The position numbers were made by a program, and so were the translations under genes. Of a stretch of DNA of 10,475 nt, positions 7,546-10,475 are shown piece after piece. The DNA comes from Actinomycetota bacterium (lineage in GTDB: Bacteria > Actinomycetota > Coriobacteriia > Coriobacteriales > RUG844), in assembly GCA_013335845.1 (NCBI GenBank), contig JAAXUU010000021.1:1-10475 (forward strand), read 5' to 3'. Numbering within the stretch: the stretch's first letter is position 1; each line of letters starts with the position of its first letter. Below the pieces are notes generated by a model, which saw only the letters and a program-made list of their open reading frames with translations, ran no database searches and was not told where the DNA came from.

Positions 7546-8780
7546 CAGCTATTCCTCCCTATTCTCAGACTCTCCAAGACCGGACGCAGATCCGCGCTCG
7601 CTCCCAAGATGTCCCCATCATTTCCGAACATGACGCAAGCGACAATCGGTCGCCGCCCCGCCATGCGATATGCACGCGCCGATAACACATCCGCAGCACG
7701 CTGCGCTATCGAATCCCATATCGCGCTAAGTCCCGCTTCTCGGATGATTTCGATGGCGGCTTGGGTCGTCGTCGCGACCCAAAGCTCGGCGAGGATATCC
7801 TCGCCCGCTCCTGCAAGAGCGGCATGGGCGACGAGCACCTCGCTGCGCGCGTCAACCATCGAGGAATGTGTGTTCATACTGCCGGCCGACACCTTCGTCA
7901 TCTTGCCGGGGTGCCCACCCATAAGGATGTGGTATGCACCGCGCGCAACCGCCCCATCGAAGACATGCCCCACATAGTTGCTCATCTGCATGAGACGGCC
8001 GGCGTCAACCCCGTATCGTTCCGAGAAGACCTTCTCACCCGACGCCCCGAACGCGAGAGCGATAGGGCGGTCCGGCTCGAACAATCTGACATCGAGCTCG
8101 GCGTCGAGCGCATCGAGCAACGCCTGCGCGGACATCGGTCGCACGAAGCCCGTCGTCCCAAGGACGGAGATGCCGCCGACGATACCCAGACGCGGATTGA
8201 AGGTCCTCTCCGCCAAGGCGACACCATCGGGAATCGCAACGGTGACGCGTACCGGAAAGTCGACTCCCACTTCAGTGAGAGCGGAAGCGATCATCGAACG
8301 GGGACCCGGGTTGATCGCCGGTTCCCCCACGGGCACCTTAAGTCCGGGTAGAGTGACCTTGCCCACTCCCAACCCACCGACGAGCCAAGAAGTGATTCCA
8401 TCGGTGCCCATTTCGAACGGTGCTCTCGCCGGACCATCCCCTTCATCTACGCAATCGCCGCCAGAACCATCGAAATGCTCAACGAGTGCATACACAGCTA
8501 TGCCATCCGTTATATCCGGATCGGCTCCCGCGTCCTTACGCACCCGGAACCACATAGCGCCGCATGAAGCATCCAAGGTGATGCGAGGATCGCCTTGGTT
8601 CTCGACATCGATAAGGAGTTGTATCCCCTCAGGTGTCTCGACCCGAACCTCGGACAGAACCTCGTGACACAGCAGATAGTACGCGCTGGCACATGCCGCA
8701 GCGGCTGCGCAGGTGCCCGTGGTTATCCCGTACGTCTGCAGGTCTATTGATGGTTCATCATGTATCGTCGTCCACGCCAT
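7545..8780 (-). CDS. cbiD: Cobalt-precorrin-5B (C1)-methyltransferase
   Basis: CbiD methylates C-1 of cobalt-precorrin-5B in the anaerobic pathway. With the start at 8780 it has 411 residues, somewhat longer than the usual 360-380. Conserved segments: YGITTGTCAAAAACASAYYL near 17-36, KDAGADPDITDG at 82-93, GGLGVGKVTLPGL near 135-147, GEPAINPGPRSMI at 152-164, GGISVLGTTGFVRPMS at 202-217, QMSNYVGH at 265-272, and GGHPGKMTKVSAG with MNTHS at 288-306. Between about residues 100 and 130 there is an acidic, glycine-rich loop that I do not recall in typical CbiD; it accounts for part of the extra length. An upstream TTG (8843) directly after the cbiO stop and an ATG (8822) are in frame, but only the ATG at 8780 has a sensibly spaced ribosome site. 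Presence of CbiD marks the oxygen-independent route. Confidence 0.95.
   Translation of the reverse strand: MAWTTIHDEPSIDLQTYGITTGTCAAAAACASAYYLLCHEVLSEVRVETPEGIQLLIDVENQGDPRITLDASCGAMWFRVRKDAGADPDITDGIAVYALVEHFDGSGGDCVDEGDGPARAPFEMGTDGITSWLVGGLGVGKVTLPGLKVPVGEPAINPGPRSMIASALTEVGVDFPVRVTVAIPDGVALAERTFNPRLGIVGGISVLGTTGFVRPMSAQALLDALDAELDVRLFEPDRPIALAFGASGEKVFSERYGVDAGRLMQMSNYVGHVFDGAVARGAYHILMGGHPGKMTKVSAGSMNTHSSMVDARSEVLVAHAALAGAGEDILAELWVATTTQAAIEIIREAGLSAIWDSIAQRAADVLSARAYRMAGRRPIVACVMFGNDGDILGASADLRPVLESLRIGRNS
7553..7559 (-). promoter_or_regulatory. Strong ribosome binding site for cbiF
   Basis: GGGAGGA on the minus strand, 7 bases upstream of the cbiF ATG at 7545. It is one of the best Shine-Dalgarno matches in the cluster and is embedded in the last codons of cbiD. 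Confidence 0.7.
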
Positions 8781-8843
8781 ATCCGAAACCTCATCGCTCC
8801 CAAAGATCTTTAAAACGTACATCGACTGTGCCGAACTCCGCAA
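8781..8843 (-). other. Longest gap in the cluster, between cbiO and cbiD
   Basis: This 63-base stretch separates the transporter genes from the ring-synthesis genes. It contains the cbiD ribosome site and a perfect 10-base palindrome, AAAGATCTTT, at 8802-8811. The frame of cbiD stays open through it back to a TTG, so part could be coding if translation begins earlier. I see no convincing promoter or terminator hairpin. Confidence 0.4.
8789..8792 (-). promoter_or_regulatory. Ribosome binding site deciding the cbiD start
   Basis: GAGG on the minus strand, 8 bases before the ATG at 8780. The in-frame alternatives at 8822 and 8843 lack a well-spaced site, so this short motif supports the 411-residue form. 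Confidence 0.5.
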
Positions 8844-9683
8844 TCATCTCGTCTTCACGATCCATTCCAACAATCCGTCGATATCGCATGCCGATATGGT
8901 ATCGTCTTCATATCCCAGAACCTCTTCTGCGTATCGTCGGGCGAATTCCACCACGAACGGTTCCCTCAATCCCGCACTTCTCAGCAACTCACGATTGCGG
9001 AACGCGTCGTGCGGTTCGCCGTCGAAACAGACTCGTCCCTTTGACAAGATGATGATGCGGTTCGCGAACTCGAGGGCGAAATCGACATCATGCGTCGAGA
9101 CGATGACACCGACACCGTTTTCCGCCAATGTATCGGCGATTCCCAGAACTTCAGACACACGCTCCGGATCCAACGAAGCATTAGGCTCATCCATGAGCAC
9201 GAACGACGGATCGCATACCAGCACATCCGAGATAGTGACGCGCTTCTTCTGACCACCGGAAAGCCTGTGCACCGCTTGTTGGGCCAGTGGTGAAGTCCCT
9301 GTTTTCTCCAAAGCGCCCATCACACGGTGCGCCACCTCGTCATCGGAGTAACCTAGGTTGATCGCACCATAGGAGACCTCGTCGAAGACGGTATTCGCAA
9401 CCAGTTGGACTTCGGGTTCTTGGAATACAAGACCTATCTCCTTGCGCACGGTCTTGAGCATCTTCGATCCGGAGACCTTCGACCCGTCGAAGAGATACGT
9501 TCCGGATGACGGCTTCACCAAACCGACCAGGAGGGAGAAGATCGTCGATTTCCCGGCGCCGTTCTCACCGACCAGGCAGACCTTCTCGCCGGGGGTGAAC
9601 TCGAGACTTACCCCGCGGAGTGCTTCGCACCCATTGTCGTAGCGGACGGCAACGTCCGATAACTGTATTCTATGCTCGCCCAT
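8844..9683 (-). CDS. cbiO: Cobalt ECF transporter ATP-binding subunit
   Basis: CbiO is the cytoplasmic ATPase that powers cobalt import with CbiQ and, in known systems, CbiM and CbiN. The 279 residues hold a complete ABC ATPase: Walker A GENGAGKST at 39-47, Q-loop LVFQEPEVQL at 85-94 (Gln88), signature LSGGQKKR at 141-148, Walker B FVLMDEPNASLD at 161-172 (Glu166 as catalytic base), and switch histidine in STHD (His198). The tail after about residue 220 is the C-terminal extension common in ECF ATPases. The ATG at 9683 has GGAGG 5 bases upstream and lies 15 bases after the cbiQ stop. Sequence alone cannot separate cobalt from nickel transport (CbiO versus NikO); the operon around it makes cobalt by far the likelier ion. 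Confidence 0.94.
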   Translation of the reverse strand: MGEHRIQLSDVAVRYDNGCEALRGVSLEFTPGEKVCLVGENGAGKSTIFSLLVGLVKPSSGTYLFDGSKVSGSKMLKTVRKEIGLVFQEPEVQLVANTVFDEVSYGAINLGYSDDEVAHRVMGALEKTGTSPLAQQAVHRLSGGQKKRVTISDVLVCDPSFVLMDEPNASLDPERVSEVLGIADTLAENGVGVIVSTHDVDFALEFANRIIILSKGRVCFDGEPHDAFRNRELLRSAGLREPFVVEFARRYAEEVLGYEDDTISACDIDGLLEWIVKTR

Positions 9684-9698
9684 ACCAGCCTCCGGTTC

Positions 9699-10457
9699 TT
9701 ATGAGACCCACCTCACGACCGTCGATATCGTGATTGCGGCGATGCCGAAGATCAACGGAGCCCAGCTCGAAACGGTCGCTTGAGGGAAGGCTTTCGAGAT
9801 GAAACGCGTCGGAGTTTCTCCGCCACGCAGCATCATCGCGTCGCCCGTCTGCCGCGAACGTTCGAATGATCGGCAAAACCCGCTGCCGAGAACCACCGAA
9901 AGTGACTGCAGGCCTCGCTTGAGACCGCAATATCCTCCACGTAGCGTCTGGGCGTGGACCATATTCTGCATCGTGGTCATATATGAGAAGAGAGAACGGT
10001 AGGTGAGGCTCATCACCTCGATGATCGTGTCGGGAACGTGCATACGCGCCAGTAACTCGAGCGTATCGACCATCGGTGTGGTATATGCATACGCGAGCAT
10101 CGTTGACATACAAGCGAACGAACGGGCTGCAACGGTACATGCGTTCGCGACACTAAGATGCGTCCATGTGAACAACGCACCTTCGCCTCCGGTGAACCAG
10201 GGGCCGAAATCGAACGCAAGTGGAAGTACAGCTGGCACCAGAAAGGCCAACGGAACCGCCAAAGCCGGTAGGAAGACTTTGGGTTTGACCCCTGCGACAC
10301 CGATCACCCAAACTATCGAAAGCGCCAAAACAGAGGCGCAGCCGACGAAATGCCGATCGAGAAACGCGGCAGCCATCAAAATCGCGGCTCCCAACAGTTT
10401 GTATTCCGGTCGGGTCCGAGCCAACCTATTATCCCAAGCGCTGCGGTCTATTTCCAT
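9699..10457 (-). CDS. cbiQ: Cobalt ECF transporter transmembrane subunit
   Basis: CbiQ is the membrane T-component that links the CbiO ATPase to the substrate-binding unit CbiM. The 252 residues show hydrophobic segments at about 20-33, 40-57, 61-82, 105-125 and 232-250. A cytoplasmic stretch carries the two coupling motifs of T-components: LRGG at 172-175 and LRGG at 210-213, variants of the family's Ala-Arg-Gly motif that contact the ATPase. Upstream of the first lies the conserved TPMVDTLELLARMHVPDTI region. The ATG at 10457 has AGAGG 6 bases before it. A TAG at 10469-10467 overlaps this ribosome site and could end an upstream gene, possibly cbiN, but too few bases are present to tell. No cobalamin riboswitch is visible; if one exists it lies further upstream. 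Confidence 0.93.
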   Translation of the reverse strand: MEIDRSAWDNRLARTRPEYKLLGAAILMAAAFLDRHFVGCASVLALSIVWVIGVAGVKPKVFLPALAVPLAFLVPAVLPLAFDFGPWFTGGEGALFTWTHLSVANACTVAARSFACMSTMLAYAYTTPMVDTLELLARMHVPDTIIEVMSLTYRSLFSYMTTMQNMVHAQTLRGGYCGLKRGLQSLSVVLGSGFCRSFERSRQTGDAMMLRGGETPTRFISKAFPQATVSSWAPLIFGIAAITISTVVRWVS

Positions 10458-10475
10458 AGCTCGCCTCTACTCCTC

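Noticed and set aside
7081..7977. Long plus-strand open frame of 298 codons antisense to cbiF and cbiD
   Set aside because: It is opposite two clearly conserved genes, shows no recognisable domain, has a low-complexity Arg/His-rich composition typical of shadow frames, and has no plausible ribosome site context.
7978..8667. Plus-strand open frame of 229 codons antisense to cbiD, rich in Ser, Pro, Thr and Arg
   Set aside because: The composition mirrors the reverse complement of a GC-rich gene. cbiD is well supported in this interval.
8802..8843. Promoter upstream of cbiD (TTGCGG about 18 bases before TACGTT)
   Set aside because: The match to a -10 element is only three of six bases, and the supposed -35 overlaps the cbiO stop. 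Too weak to list.
1..10475. Riboswitch, tRNA, CRISPR, insertion sequence, phage or defence genes
   Set aside because: The window is coding almost end to end with recognised cobalamin genes. No repeats, inverted terminal repeats or unassigned long regions were seen.

Overview
The window is one continuous minus-strand gene cluster for anaerobic (early cobalt insertion) cobalamin biosynthesis. Transcription runs from high to low coordinates. Every gene that could be assigned belongs to cobalt uptake, corrin-ring construction or nucleotide-loop assembly. I saw no mobile element, RNA gene, CRISPR array, riboswitch or terminator.

Layout in transcription order: cbiQ and cbiO (membrane and ATPase subunits of an ECF-type cobalt transporter); then the ring enzymes cbiD, cbiF, cbiG, cbiH, cbiJ and a fused cbiE-cbiT; then cbiA (a,c-diamide synthase); then the late genes cobT (lower-ligand activation), cobU (cobinamide kinase/guanylyltransferase) and cobS (final joining step), which runs off the left edge. 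The right edge falls 18 bases upstream of cbiQ. cbiM and cbiN, expected upstream by analogy with other cbiMNQO operons, would lie outside the window.

The cluster is extremely compact. All gene junctions but two overlap by 1 to 13 bases (TGATG, ATGA, GTGA and TAATG arrangements). The exceptions are a 15-base gap between cbiQ and cbiO and a 63-base gap between cbiO and the best cbiD start. This implies one polycistronic message with translational coupling.

Together the genes cover cobalt import, C-17 methylation (CbiH), C-11 methylation (CbiF), lactone opening (CbiG), C-1 methylation (CbiD), reduction (CbiJ), C-5/C-15 methylation with decarboxylation (CbiET), amidation (CbiA), and alpha-ribazole-phosphate formation and attachment (CobT, CobU, CobS). 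Steps not encoded here are cobalt chelation (CbiK/CbiX), C-20 methylation (CbiL), C-12 methyl migration (CbiC), the other four amidations (CbiP), aminopropanol attachment (CbiB/CobD) and adenosylation.

The organism is likely an anaerobic, moderately GC-rich bacterium. The CobU and CobS variants resemble those I recall from Clostridia and Coriobacteriia. A Coriobacteriia-like actinobacterium is my best guess, but this is an inference from memory of family sequences, not from a search. I found no undescribed system. The points worth a second look are small: an atypical C-terminal third in CobU, an acidic loop and an uncertain start in CbiD, and the distribution of the missing pathway genes.
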